Part shown: positions 42,451-51,981 of the stretch, piece by piece
Layout of the letters: each line of letters begins with the position of its first letter
Numbering within the stretch: the first letter of the stretch is position 1
Assembly: GCA_040394635.1 (NCBI GenBank)
Contig: JBEBRW010000003.1
Location: forward strand, 85,638-149,637
Source of the DNA: UBA5239 sp040394635
Lineage (GTDB): Bacteria > Verrucomicrobiota > Lentisphaeria > Victivallales > Victivallaceae
Reading direction: 5' to 3'
DNA: 64,000 nucleotides
Translations under genes and position numbers: made by a program
Notes under the pieces: generated by a model
What the model saw: the letters and a program-made list of their open reading frames with translations, nothing else
Databases searched by the model: none
Told to the model about the DNA's origin: nothing

Positions 42451-44688
42451 TCATTTTTTGCGGGATACAATATAAATCGGTTTCCAGATGCCGCCATTGC
42501 CGGCGGTGTCCTCGACCCGTACCGTCACGGTTTGATAGTTGTGCGGATCGGCGGTATTCCATTTGACGGCATCGGTGATCGGGATGAAGAAAGGGGTGTT
42601 CCAGTCATTCAGGTGCTCGCCGACGAACTGATTGTTCAGCCAGACCCAGCAGGACTCGTCAACCGCGCCGAAGTAGAGGAAAACTTCGCGGTCCTTCCAG
42701 TCGTGCGGAACCATGAAGCGGTAGCCGTACCAGGCGATGCCGTCGTACTGCGCCAGAACTTTGCGGAACTCCGGGGTCGGCTGTCCGGCACGGAACCGCT
42801 TCGGCGCTTCCCACGGGGAGTCGATCGGCATCCACGAGCCCTCCTTCTCCTTGGTCCACTGGCTCATTTCTTCGTAACTGAGCTTGAACCACTCCTCTTT
42901 CATCCCCACGTTTTCGCGGTCCAGCTTGAAGAACCAGAAGAGGGGACCCCTGAGGAACGGCGGCGTGTATCCGGAAAAGGCGGTCGCCACGTTGATGCCG
43001 TTCGGGTCGCCCCAGTATTTTTCCAACGGCGGCAGAACCTGGAGTTTGTTTTCCTGGCGGAACTTCAGCAGTTCCACCGAGGCTTCGTTTTTTTTGATCA
43101 CTGCTTGGCAGACCAGCCGACCGTGTTTGTTGGCGAGCATCAGGGCTTCCACCCGGGCCTTTTCCTCCGGCGAGAGGTTTTCCGCCAGCGCATCGGCCAG
43201 GAACTTGTCCGTAGTCTCGAAGTCGGTATCCAGGAAGCAGTTTTTCAGCTCGCCCCACATCAGTCCGCGGGTGAAGTTCGTATAACGTCCGGTTTTCATG
43301 ATTTTCGGGTAGTTCGGACAAATCTTCCGTTCCCAATTGTTGCGCCAATAGCGGTAGTAATTGCCGATATCCTCTGCAGCTTCGCCGAAAGCGCGCAGAT
43401 AGTCCTTTTCCCAGTATTCAAACGGCTTCGACGGGTCCTGCATGACCTTGGCCATGACATAATCCGCAAATAATACGCTGGTATCCGGTTTGGGCGGTGC
43501 GTCGAAATCGAATCCCAGGCAGCCCGGCCGGATGATCGTCTGCATAATCTCGTAAAAATGCTTTTCGTTCCCCTGCGGCAGGAAACCTGTGGCAAAATAA
43601 TGATGCTGGTTCGGGCGCCAGAAATATTCCGTCATCCCGGCCTTCTGCCAGCCGTCGATCAGTTTCCGCGTTCCCTCGACGGTGAAATCGGTGGTTACGA
43701 GTCCCACCACGATACCGGGGGAGAGTTTTTCCCGGGCCGGCGGCTGCTCGGTGTCCAGATAGGCGTACATGACGACTTTGGCGTCCGGACGGATCTTCCT
43801 GGCGGCCGCCAACACGGCATTGGCGAAATAGATATAGCGGTCGGTGAAAAAGAAATGATCGCCCTTTGCCTGGCCCGCCGGGAGCTCGGCGTCGAGGGCG
43901 CAGCACTGGGGACAGCTGCAGTATTCTTTCGGGTCGGAATCGTTTTCGCAGATGTTGATGTATGGGGATTTTTTGTCCCAGTTGGCAATGATCTGTTCCA
44001 CCACTTTTGGCTGGCTGACGCACATTTTGATGGTTTTTTCAGCAGCGCCGGTATAGAGAATCTGGTTATCCGTGGCAGTACGCTTGCCGCCGAACGGCGC
44101 ACGCACACCCTGTGAATTCAGGGCGAAGTACTCCGGATGCGTTTTGCCGTATTTTGCCCACCAGTCATGGAAGGCGTGTCCGTAGACCGGGCAGCCGGGC
44201 TCCTTGCCCAGGCGCATGCGGCGTCCCCATACCGCGCGGGACCGCATGACCCGGATCGGAAACGGCGGTTCCCAGCGGTGTTCGCCGGTAGAAAACTTGA
44301 GCTCATTCTGAGCTTTGTACGCGATGTCGTTATCGGAGGGCCAGCGGATGCCGAGTTCGTTTTCCAGGAAGTCATACACGGCATTCAGTGTACTGCCATA
44401 AAAATATATCCCTTTGTCGGTGATGTCATAGCGCGCTTCGCCCGGCGCGGCGGCCTGTCCGGCCCGCGCCTTGCCCAGATACAGCACAAATCCGTTGTCC
44501 GGCGTGGCAACAACAGGTACATCGACCCCGGTAACCAGCTTCAGGTGCGTTTTCATTTCCTCGCAGGCGACTTCATTGCCCGGAGCCATGCTGATGACCA
44601 ATTCGGCCGGTTTGACGGTGATTTCCGCCGCCGTAACGGCGAGGCCGGCCAAGGCCGCGGTCAGCATCACGATAAATCTCTTCTTCAT
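42451..44688 (-). CDS. Secreted DUF4838 protein (locus D)
   Basis: A protein of about 745 residues. ATG 44688 is set by GAGGAAGTATTT; longer frames run into the pseudopilin gene. Signal peptide MKKRFIVMLTAALAGLAVTAA. The N-terminal domain has ACEEMKTHLKLVTGVDVPVV and AVYDFLENELGIRWPSDND. The DUF4838 core has TDRYIYFANAVLAAARKIRP and CSCPQC near residue 259. The C-terminal 150 residues form a beta-sandwich with GYRFMVPHDWKDREVFLYFG and CWVWLNNQFVGEH, like a sugar-binding domain of GH2 enzymes. Catalysis is not proven. It lies between the pseudopilin and GH35 genes. Confidence 0.85.
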   Translation of the reverse strand: MKKRFIVMLTAALAGLAVTAAEITVKPAELVISMAPGNEVACEEMKTHLKLVTGVDVPVVATPDNGFVLYLGKARAGQAAAPGEARYDITDKGIYFYGSTLNAVYDFLENELGIRWPSDNDIAYKAQNELKFSTGEHRWEPPFPIRVMRSRAVWGRRMRLGKEPGCPVYGHAFHDWWAKYGKTHPEYFALNSQGVRAPFGGKRTATDNQILYTGAAEKTIKMCVSQPKVVEQIIANWDKKSPYINICENDSDPKEYCSCPQCCALDAELPAGQAKGDHFFFTDRYIYFANAVLAAARKIRPDAKVVMYAYLDTEQPPAREKLSPGIVVGLVTTDFTVEGTRKLIDGWQKAGMTEYFWRPNQHHYFATGFLPQGNEKHFYEIMQTIIRPGCLGFDFDAPPKPDTSVLFADYVMAKVMQDPSKPFEYWEKDYLRAFGEAAEDIGNYYRYWRNNWERKICPNYPKIMKTGRYTNFTRGLMWGELKNCFLDTDFETTDKFLADALAENLSPEEKARVEALMLANKHGRLVCQAVIKKNEASVELLKFRQENKLQVLPPLEKYWGDPNGINVATAFSGYTPPFLRGPLFWFFKLDRENVGMKEEWFKLSYEEMSQWTKEKEGSWMPIDSPWEAPKRFRAGQPTPEFRKVLAQYDGIAWYGYRFMVPHDWKDREVFLYFGAVDESCWVWLNNQFVGEHLNDWNTPFFIPITDAVKWNTADPHNYQTVTVRVEDTAGNGGIWKPIYIVSRKK

Positions 44689-44719
44689 AAATACTTCCTC
44701 TTTGATTGTTCGATTGAAA

Positions 44720-45460
44720 TTATTCTGCCCAGGCCGTGTAGGCTGTCGCGGCGCGGTAAGGTTTGAATTCCGGCGTGAAACGCGTCCATTGCAGGGTAAA
44801 ATCATATTTGGTTACGTGTCCTCCGAACGCCACGTAATTGGCGTGGAGTTTCTGGCCGTAGAGATTGTTGCCGTGCCGGAAGTACGGACCGTATTTGTCG
44901 AGGCTGTAAGGATAGGAAAGCCACACGCCGCAGGTATCGGTCAATGAAGATAGTACGATATAACCGGGCTTGGTCCGTCCCGGCACCGAGCCATTGGGAT
45001 GGGCCGTGTCGATGAATACCACGGTCTGCGGGGAATTGCGGAATTGCGATATCGTGGAATACTTGACCGGATACGGCAGCGCCGCTTTGTTGGCATAATA
45101 CCCGAAGGTATGGACGTTGTGTCCATAGGTGGTGCCGTTCTGTCCGTTCAGGGCCACTTTCATTGTTTCGGAGGGGCATTCGTAGACGCTGCCAAACGGC
45201 AGATAGCCGAGAGCGTTGAACATCGTCATCCAGGTTCCCGTGCTGTAACCGTGGGCCGAGGCCACCCAGCCGTCGTTATCCCCGGGGTACATGGCGAAGG
45301 CCTGTCCAAGATTTTTCAGGTTACTCACACATTTGATGTCGCGGGCCTTGCCCTTGGCCGAGTTCAGCGCCGGCAGCAGCATGGCCGCAAGAATTGCTAT
45401 GATCGCTATAACGATCAGCAACTCAATGAGTGTAAAATTTATTTCTCTTGTTCTTTTCAT
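44720..45460 (-). CDS. Pseudopilin with degenerate C-terminal motif (locus D)
   Basis: A 246-residue protein starting at ATG 45460 (GGAG nine bases upstream). Leader MKRTREIN, then FTLIELLIVIAIIAILAAM with Asn before Phe. Unlike the other five pseudopilins here it lacks an exact H-X9-DG motif: the corresponding stretch reads LHANYVAFGGHVTKYDF, with GG for DG. It follows LacI by 19 bases and precedes DUF4838. Confidence 0.88.
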   Translation of the reverse strand: MKRTREINFTLIELLIVIAIIAILAAMLLPALNSAKGKARDIKCVSNLKNLGQAFAMYPGDNDGWVASAHGYSTGTWMTMFNALGYLPFGSVYECPSETMKVALNGQNGTTYGHNVHTFGYYANKAALPYPVKYSTISQFRNSPQTVVFIDTAHPNGSVPGRTKPGYIVLSSLTDTCGVWLSYPYSLDKYGPYFRHGNNLYGQKLHANYVAFGGHVTKYDFTLQWTRFTPEFKPYRAATAYTAWAE

Positions 45461-45479
45461 AATCCATATCTCCATATGT

Positions 45480-46535
45480 TTAAAGTGTTTGACGGTTGAT
45501 TAATTTTCCGGGCACATAAATATTGTGGGGTTCGGAATCCGGGTTGTCAATCAGTTCGAGCAGCCGGCCAATGGTTTTTTCCGCCAAAAGCAGCGGCTGG
45601 GGCCCGATGCTGGAAAGGCGGGGTTCGACAAATTCGCACAGTTGAGTATTGCTGAAACCGAGCACGGCGATGTCATTGGGGACGCTCCGGCCGCGTTTCT
45701 GCAGGCTCCCCAGCGCGCTGATGGCCAGGTCATCGTCATTGCAGATAATCGCGTCGCACTCCGGATCATTGTCCAGCACACGGTTGATCATGGCGACGTA
45801 TTTCCGGTTCACGTCGGTTATATCGTGGAGCACCGAGGGGCCGGCGGCCGGTTGGTGATGCAGGTTCTTTCCGCATCCGGCCGCCTCCAACAGCGCCACA
45901 ATACCATCATAACGCGAATCGTGCAGGTCGGAAAAATGAGGTTCGAAATTCCACTTGAGCACGGCGTGAATGCGGCGGCAGTTCCGCGCCGCGAGCAGTT
46001 TGCCGGCCTCTTTATACGCGGGCAGGTAATCGTTAAGCACCATATTGACTTTGTGTCCGGCCATGGGGGAGTCGACGAACACCGTCGGCAGGAGCTGGGT
46101 CAACGCCTGAAACTGCTGCTCCCGTAGCGTGCCCGCGTCGCAGCCGATAATCAGCAAACCGTCCACGCCCTGTTCGATCAGCCGCCGGGCGCTCTCGATG
46201 ATACACTCGGTTTCGCTGCGCGTATAGAGTATGAACGGCAGGAAACCGTGTTTGCGCAGCTCGGCGTCCAGCGCAATGAGTTCCAATGCGGTGCGCTCCA
46301 CGTGCAGCCCGCCGGAGAGTATGCCGACGATGTTGCTGTGCCCCTTGACCAGGGTCCGGGCGGTGGCGTTGGAGATATATCCGAGGTCGCGGGCGGCGTC
46401 GCTGACCTTCTGCCGCATGGCGGCCGATATCCGCGGGTTGCCGGCGAGGGCCCGGCTGACGGTCGCCGGCGTAATGCCAAGCTGTTCCGCGATAACCGCG
46501 CCTGTGATACGGATATTTTTATGATTTGCAGCCAT
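45480..46535 (-). CDS. LacI-family transcriptional regulator (locus D)
   Basis: A 351-residue protein. HTH region ITGAVIAEQLGITPATVSRAL, hinge-like ISNATARTLVKGHSNIVGIL, and an effector-binding domain with GVDGLLIIGCDAG, VLNDYLPAYKEAGKLL, CDAIICNDDDLAISAL and the family-typical PNDIAVLGFSN. AAGGTG precedes the ATG. It is the first gene of the minus-strand locus D unit (pseudopilin, DUF4838, GH35). A palindrome at 46547-46566 between its promoter and start suggests autoregulation. Confidence 0.93.
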   Translation of the reverse strand: MAANHKNIRITGAVIAEQLGITPATVSRALAGNPRISAAMRQKVSDAARDLGYISNATARTLVKGHSNIVGILSGGLHVERTALELIALDAELRKHGFLPFILYTRSETECIIESARRLIEQGVDGLLIIGCDAGTLREQQFQALTQLLPTVFVDSPMAGHKVNMVLNDYLPAYKEAGKLLAARNCRRIHAVLKWNFEPHFSDLHDSRYDGIVALLEAAGCGKNLHHQPAAGPSVLHDITDVNRKYVAMINRVLDNDPECDAIICNDDDLAISALGSLQKRGRSVPNDIAVLGFSNTQLCEFVEPRLSSIGPQPLLLAEKTIGRLLELIDNPDSEPHNIYVPGKLINRQTL

Positions 46536-46546
46536 GATAAAACACC

Positions 46547-46566
46547 TTGCGTAATCGATTGCACAA
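46547..46566. promoter_or_regulatory. Operator candidate of the locus D LacI regulator
   Basis: TTGCGTAATCGATTGCACAA is a 20-base near-palindrome (8 of 10 positions pair) centred on CG, the form typical of LacI-family operators. It lies between the -10 (46571-46576) and the ATG (46535). Confidence 0.55.
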
Positions 46567-46570
46567 CTAT

Positions 46571-46599
46571 ATTATAATACCGTTCTGCCAATTTGTCAA
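46571..46599 (-). promoter_or_regulatory. Promoter of locus D
   Basis: Minus strand: TTGACA (46599-46594), 17-base spacer, TATAAT (46576-46571). Confidence 0.8.
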
Positions 46600-46751
46600 T
46601 AGCCCCATTTCAGGATTTCGCCTGAAAATTTTTTAAAGGACTAAAACGACAAAATGATGCAAGGGATAGTCCGTTCGATTCGGCGGGTTTGTCTGGATTT
46701 CCCGGTTTCTCGCATTTGCATGTTGCCCGGGAAGGGGTTATCTTAGGCGGC

Positions 46752-47621
46752 ATGAGTAAGCAAACGACCAATCGGCCACATGCGTCATCCAATATCACCG
46801 GCTGCAACGTCGGGCCGTACCCCCTGCACAAATTCAGTCTCTGCCCGGAACCGTCGCCGGATTATCCGCTCCGGTTGATTTCCGCCGGTGACGATGAATG
46901 GGTGGGCGGCTGTCGCCGCAAACGCACCAATTCCAATACCTTTGCCGTGGAGTTCGTGCAGAACGGCATCTTTCACTTCGTTCAGAATGGGCACCGCTAC
47001 GACGTGACGCCCGGCGAAGTATTTCTGGTTCATTTGAATACTGACAACGAAATATCCACTTCCGGCAAAGCGGAAAAGAAGACCATGATCATGAGCGGTA
47101 CCGCGTTGGAGTCCATGCTTCGCCAGCTCGGTTTGGACCGCGCGGACGTGATCAAGGTATCGCGCCCGGACGCCCTGCGGGAACTCGTTGACCGTGCCCG
47201 CGATGTCTGCAAGGGCAGTATGCCGGGGCGTATTCAGGCCGCCGCCGCGCTGAGCTATCAGGTGCTGCTGGAACTGGCCGGTGATTATTCGAGCCGCAAA
47301 TACCCGCGCGAACTGGTCGAACTCATGACGTATATGCAGAATCATCTCGACGCGCCGCTGACCGTGGATACGCTGTGCAAAGAAAGTAGCCTGAGCCGTG
47401 CCGCGCTTCACCGGCTCTTTGACCAGTATCTCGAGAGTTCTCCCATCGAATATCTGATTCAGCTGCGGATCGCCCGTGCCCGTGAACTGCTGGCCATGCC
47501 CTGGTATTCGATCAAGGAAATCGCCCAGCTCTGCGGCTACGCGAACCAGCTTTATTTTTCCGCCGAGTTCAAAAAACGCACCGGAACCTCCCCCACCGCC
47601 TTCCGCCGCAAATTTCAGTGA
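46752..47621 (+). CDS. AraC-family transcriptional regulator
   Basis: A protein of about 289 residues starting at ATG 46752 (AGGCGGC just before it). The N-terminal cupin-like half has FAVEFVQNGIFHFVQNGHRYDVTPGEVFLVH. The C-terminal double HTH has LTVDTLCKESSLSRAALHRLF and YSIKEIAQLCGYANQLYFSAEF, ending TGTSPTAFRRKF. It is divergent from the locus D LacI gene and is followed by a TrkH gene with its own promoter. The target is unclear; it may act on locus D or elsewhere. Confidence 0.9.
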   Translation: MSKQTTNRPHASSNITGCNVGPYPLHKFSLCPEPSPDYPLRLISAGDDEWVGGCRRKRTNSNTFAVEFVQNGIFHFVQNGHRYDVTPGEVFLVHLNTDNEISTSGKAEKKTMIMSGTALESMLRQLGLDRADVIKVSRPDALRELVDRARDVCKGSMPGRIQAAAALSYQVLLELAGDYSSRKYPRELVELMTYMQNHLDAPLTVDTLCKESSLSRAALHRLFDQYLESSPIEYLIQLRIARARELLAMPWYSIKEIAQLCGYANQLYFSAEFKKRTGTSPTAFRRKFQ

Positions 47622-47650
47622 TTGACAAAATCGTTTCCGCATGGTATAAT
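47622..47650 (+). promoter_or_regulatory. Consensus promoter of the TrkH-type gene
   Basis: TTGACA (47622-47627), 17-base spacer, TATAAT (47645-47650), starting right after the AraC stop and 36 bases before the ATG. Confidence 0.8.
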
Positions 47651-47685
47651 ATGTACTTGAAATTGCTAATTATTCAGACACGAAT

Positions 47686-48990
47686 ATGTTTAAAAATGTC
47701 GTTGGAAACAGTCAGTTCATTCTGATCTTCTCTCTAGCTGCTTTGATCGCCGCCGGCACCGTCCTGCTGAAAAGTCCCCTCGTCGAATTCGATGGCGAAT
47801 TGAGCTGGCTCGATTCCCTCTTCACCTGTACCTCCGCCGCGTGTGTGGTCGGACTCTCATCGGTACCCACCGACAGTTTCAACCTTGCCGGTCAATGGGT
47901 CATCATCCTGTTGATGCAAGGCGGCGGTATCGGCATGATGACCATCGCCGCTTCGTTCGTACTCATGCTGCGCCACGACTTCACCTGGCGGCGGAAACAC
48001 ATGCTGGCTTCGATCAACGACGATTTCCCGATCTGCCATGTCGGCGGCCTCATCAAAACTGTGATCGGTTACAGCTTGATTATCGAATCCATCGGCTTTC
48101 TGTTGATGCTGCCGGGGTTCTTGTTCATCGAAAAATACGATCTCTTCCATGCGGTTCACTACAGCTTATTCCATACCGTTTCCGCGTTCTGCAACGCCGG
48201 TTTCAGTCCGTTTCCGGACAATCTCATGGGGATCGGCAGTTACCTGAAGCTGGTGATATGCGCCCTGATCGTCAGCGGCGGCCTCGGTTTTTATGCCATT
48301 TATGATATTGTCCGCCACCGGCGCAGGGAACATTTTCAGGTAAATACCAAGATCATTTTGTTTACCACGTTCCTGCTGATTACCGGCGGGACGCTGGCGG
48401 TGAAAGGGTTCGAATGGCTGGGCGGGGAACAGATTGCCTGGGTGGATGCGCTGTTTCAGTCGATCACTTCGCGTACCGCAGGTTTCAACACGGTCCATAT
48501 ACCGGCGCTGGAGTCGTCTACGCTGTTCATCCTCACCGTCCTGATGTTCATCGGGGCCTCGCCGAATTCGACCGGCGGGGGGATCAAAACCACCACTTTT
48601 GCCGTGGCGCTGCTCTCGGCCTGGAGCATTCTCTGCGGACGCGAGAAACTGACCGTTTTCAAACGCAACATCGAGGCGCATTACCAGATCAAGGCGTTTG
48701 CCATCATCATGACCTTTATGGCGCTGATTTTAAGTTGTTCGATTTTCATCTGCATGACGGTGGAGTCGCATTTTTCGATCAAGGAAATCGGCTTCGAAGT
48801 GGTATCGGCATTGACCACCACCGGATTATCGCTGGGTTATTCCATGGAAGCGGAGCCTTACGGCAAAACCGCGCTGATCGTCTGCATGTTCCTTGGCCGT
48901 ATCGGGCCGTTTGCCACGTTCATGTTTCTGGTCGGCCGGACCAAGGCGGAGAACCTCTCCTATCCGGAAGAAAGCATCACGCTGATCTGA
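47686..48990 (+). CDS. TrkH/KtrB-family potassium transporter subunit
   Basis: A 434-residue membrane protein with the four-repeat channel layout of Trk/Ktr K+ translocators. The four pore-loop regions are TCTSAACVVGLSSV, HTVSAFCNAGFSPF, ITSRTAGFNTV and ALTTTGLSLGYS, each with the filter Gly. IGASPNSTGGGIKTTTF is also typical. The length suits KtrB. The usual cytoplasmic regulatory partner (TrkA/KtrA, RCK domain) is not adjacent; the next gene is convergent. It should catalyse K+ (possibly Na+-coupled) uptake. Confidence 0.9.
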   Translation: MFKNVVGNSQFILIFSLAALIAAGTVLLKSPLVEFDGELSWLDSLFTCTSAACVVGLSSVPTDSFNLAGQWVIILLMQGGGIGMMTIAASFVLMLRHDFTWRRKHMLASINDDFPICHVGGLIKTVIGYSLIIESIGFLLMLPGFLFIEKYDLFHAVHYSLFHTVSAFCNAGFSPFPDNLMGIGSYLKLVICALIVSGGLGFYAIYDIVRHRRREHFQVNTKIILFTTFLLITGGTLAVKGFEWLGGEQIAWVDALFQSITSRTAGFNTVHIPALESSTLFILTVLMFIGASPNSTGGGIKTTTFAVALLSAWSILCGREKLTVFKRNIEAHYQIKAFAIIMTFMALILSCSIFICMTVESHFSIKEIGFEVVSALTTTGLSLGYSMEAEPYGKTALIVCMFLGRIGPFATFMFLVGRTKAENLSYPEESITLI

Positions 48991-49007
48991 CCAAAAGGAT
49001 ATGAGGG

Positions 49008-49039
49008 AACGCGAGGGGACATGCAGCCGCCCTCGCGTT
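49008..49039. terminator. Hairpin between convergent TrkH-type and BlaR1-like genes
   Basis: AACGCGAGGG (49008-49017) pairs perfectly with CCCTCGCGTT (49030-49039). No T-run follows on either side, so it may act as a weak bidirectional terminator. Confidence 0.5.
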
Positions 49040-49047
49040 GTGTCCGT

Positions 49048-51981
49048 TCAGAGGACCGCGGCTTCTGGTTGAAGTTCTTTGAGCTTTTCCACGGCTTCGT
49101 GGTAGCGTTCGTTCAGCCTTCTTCCCTTCTCGCGATCGCCTGATTCGCCGGCGTTGTACCTGGTATAAAGTACCTGACCGTGCTTTTCCAGAATCTGGTG
49201 CATTCTCTGCACGATTTCTCTCTGGATCGAGTTCAATTCGGCTCCGCTTTTGCCGGGATTGAGAACCGTCGAGAATTCCAGTTCCGTCGCAACCTGATCG
49301 GCCTGGAATTCATACAGATCGGTAATGTCGATGATTCCGGCTTTCTGCATTTTTTCCGCTTCGGCACTGCGTTTTTTCAGGACTTCGAGGTAGGCTTTGA
49401 CGGTTTCTGGCTTGGAGGGAACGATTTTGGCTTTCAGCGCCTTCGCTTCGGCGGAAAGTTTCGGGACCAGGTTGACGACCGGCGGTTTTTTGCTCTCCAC
49501 CGGCGCGATCTCGTCCTGCTTCACCGCCTGGTCGAAGAGGCCGGTGATCTTCTGGGCGAACCCGGCCGGGGCATCGACGTTTACGGCGATGAGCGAGTCG
49601 CCGGATTCATTGGAGGCCGTCACCGCGTCAAAGTACATGACCACGGGGAAAGCGGGCTTTTCCGCCGTTTCGCCCGCGATGGTGCGGCCATCCAGCGCCG
49701 CGGTGCGGGGAGTGGCGAAGGTCGATACCCGGGCGATCTTCGAATTTTTCGAATCGACCGCCGCGCAGACGGCCGCGATCCCGGCTTTGCCGGTGCCGAT
49801 CACATAAACCGGCTGTTTGCTCTTCAGTGAATCGAGGCACTTGACCGCGGCCGGGAGGAGTTGCTGCGGCGAGGCCGATTCCAGCGCGTAGACATCCACG
49901 TTTCCGGTGGAGGCAAGATAAAAAACCGTATCCAGAAGTTTCATCGGGTTTTTAAAATCCGGATCAGCCAGGAACATCACCGTCCCGACGGGCTTGCCGG
50001 ATACGGCGGGAAAATATAGCGGCTGGGTCGCGGCGTTGCGCCCGACCAGGTCATTTGGGAGCGTGCGGTAAACCGCGGCCAGGTTTTTGCCGGGCAGATG
50101 GATGGTGCGTCCATTCCGATTTTTGACCTTGACGGGCCATTTGTCCGGAGGCGGAACAATGCCGCCGTTGTCGTCGCGCAGTTTGACGATATCCTTGAAA
50201 TACTGGTGAAAAAGCGACTGCGTGAAGGAGTTCGGGCTGCGATGGAAAAACGTGCTGTTGATGGCCTTGTAGTTCGGCGGCGTGTCGATGTGGAGCGCCT
50301 CCATGCCGAGTTTGTCGAGGTCGGTGAGGATCATCAGCGCTTCGTTTCCGGCGCCGTCGTAGTAGTTGTTGGAGAGCAGGCGCGCCACGGAGTCTTTCTT
50401 TTCGAAGCCTTTTTTGTTCGGGTACCAGCGGCGGGAGCTGTGCGCGGCAATGGCGTCGAACCGCTCGGGATGGAGCAGACTGGCGTTGATGGAATTGGTG
50501 GCGCCGGAGGAGGCCCCGTACATCAACAGTTTGCGCGGCTCCAGGTTAAAAAGTCTCGTCAGCTCGTCCTGTCCGGCCAGGATCATCCGGGCGTCGGTAT
50601 AGCCCATGTCCGGAATCGCAAACACCGTCCAGCCGAGTTTTTCCGCATAGTAACGGTTATCCGGGTCCTTGAACGGGAATTTCTCGCCCAGCCAGGGGGA
50701 ATAAAATACAATGTTACTGGCGGAGGGGAGGACTTTGCCGTTGGAATCGGCGGCGACGAGGTATTGGAAATGGCTCTTGACCTGTTCGGGCCGCTTGATT
50801 TCACGGAGGACTCCGTCTTTGAGTTCCTGGATCGTCACCTCCAGCTCGAGCGTCAGGGTGAATTCGCCTTCGATGACGCGATGCTCGGTGATTTCCTCCG
50901 GCACCGGTTCGTTGACGGCGCAGGACGGCATGAGCATGCAGACGGCCCCGGTCGCCACGGCGCAGAGCGCGAGCGCCGCCACACGTTTCCAGGTGAGGCC
51001 GCTTCCCGAGAACACCTCGCGCAGCCGCAGTTTCAGGTCGCCGGCCCCGCCCCGGATTCCCGGCGCGGTCACAGGCAGTCCGGCATGCGGAGCCGTGGCC
51101 AGATTGAGCAGCAGTTTGCCATAGGAACGCTGCCGTTCGGGTTCCAACTGCAGCGTGCGCACGACCGCGGCGTCGCAGGCCAGTTCCGTGGCGCAATTCA
51201 AGCGCCTCAGCACATACCACAGGAACGGATTGAAATAAAACGGTATTTTCAGCAGTTCGCGGAAGCAGATCTGGAACATGTCGCGCCGCCGGATATGCTC
51301 AAGCTCATGCGCCAGCAGCATCCGGAGCTGGTCGTCGGAAACACTCTCCGCCAGCGACACCGGGAAGAGCACGCTCGGCCGGAAAAGCCCGAAACAGCAC
51401 GGCCCGAGATCGAGCGGGTCGGAATTCAGCAGCCGGACTGCCCTGGTTTTCGATGAAAGCTCTGCGAAAATAGCCGTGATGCGGGCATCAGTCACCACGT
51501 TCAGCCGTCCGACGCGGCGGTGCCAGACAATGTTCGCCGTCAGCTTCGCCAGCGCGAAAACACCGGCCCCGGCCAGCCACAGATAAAACAGCACCATCAA
51601 CGGTGAAACAGGGGCCTTGACAGGCGTGGTCGCGACCGCTTCCGCCGGTGAAGCCGTTTCCGGCCCAGCTATCGCCACGGGGGCGGCGACTTCCACTACG
51701 GCATGATTTTTCGCCACGGGAACAGCTGCCGCCGCCGGGCTTTTCGCCGGAACAACCTCGGCAAGCGGCTGGACCTCGGGCCGCGCCGCCGGTATGGCAA
51801 ATGCGCCGTATTCAATGCCCGGAATCGGACACACCAGAATCGCCAGCAGCAAATAATAATAGACAAGCCTGCCGCCGCGCGCCAGCAGGCGCGAGCCAAA
51901 GCGCTCCATGAGAACGGCTCCGGCGAAGATCAGAACCCCGCGCAACAGTGTGCCGGCCAGATACAGCATGAATCCACTCAT
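49048..51981 (-). CDS. BlaR1/MecR1-type M56 peptidase with extracellular alpha/beta-hydrolase region
   Basis: A 977-residue protein, longer than usual BlaR1. Residues 1 to about 330 are the membrane metalloprotease part: several helices, HELEH (225-229) and ELACD (266-270) as zinc ligands. A transmembrane stretch (about 334-354, ALALCAVATGAVCMLMPSC) leads to a domain (about 370-620) with GYTDARMILAG and YGASSGATNSI (Gly-x-Ser-x-Gly, Ser near 491), like secreted esterases or peptidases. A second related segment (about 660-800) has VIGTGKAGIAA, with no elbow Ser. No penicillin-binding sensor domain is seen. The ATG overlaps the BlaI stop (ATGA). It should cleave BlaI on sensing an extracellular ligand. 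Confidence 0.82.
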   Translation of the reverse strand: MSGFMLYLAGTLLRGVLIFAGAVLMERFGSRLLARGGRLVYYYLLLAILVCPIPGIEYGAFAIPAARPEVQPLAEVVPAKSPAAAAVPVAKNHAVVEVAAPVAIAGPETASPAEAVATTPVKAPVSPLMVLFYLWLAGAGVFALAKLTANIVWHRRVGRLNVVTDARITAIFAELSSKTRAVRLLNSDPLDLGPCCFGLFRPSVLFPVSLAESVSDDQLRMLLAHELEHIRRRDMFQICFRELLKIPFYFNPFLWYVLRRLNCATELACDAAVVRTLQLEPERQRSYGKLLLNLATAPHAGLPVTAPGIRGGAGDLKLRLREVFSGSGLTWKRVAALALCAVATGAVCMLMPSCAVNEPVPEEITEHRVIEGEFTLTLELEVTIQELKDGVLREIKRPEQVKSHFQYLVAADSNGKVLPSASNIVFYSPWLGEKFPFKDPDNRYYAEKLGWTVFAIPDMGYTDARMILAGQDELTRLFNLEPRKLLMYGASSGATNSINASLLHPERFDAIAAHSSRRWYPNKKGFEKKDSVARLLSNNYYDGAGNEALMILTDLDKLGMEALHIDTPPNYKAINSTFFHRSPNSFTQSLFHQYFKDIVKLRDDNGGIVPPPDKWPVKVKNRNGRTIHLPGKNLAAVYRTLPNDLVGRNAATQPLYFPAVSGKPVGTVMFLADPDFKNPMKLLDTVFYLASTGNVDVYALESASPQQLLPAAVKCLDSLKSKQPVYVIGTGKAGIAAVCAAVDSKNSKIARVSTFATPRTAALDGRTIAGETAEKPAFPVVMYFDAVTASNESGDSLIAVNVDAPAGFAQKITGLFDQAVKQDEIAPVESKKPPVVNLVPKLSAEAKALKAKIVPSKPETVKAYLEVLKKRSAEAEKMQKAGIIDITDLYEFQADQVATELEFSTVLNPGKSGAELNSIQREIVQRMHQILEKHGQVLYTRYNAGESGDREKGRRLNERYHEAVEKLKELQPEAAVL

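Noticed and set aside
49008..49039. Strong intrinsic terminator at the TrkH-type/BlaR1-like junction
   Set aside because: The stem is perfect but no T-run follows on either strand, so only a weak or bidirectional role is claimed.
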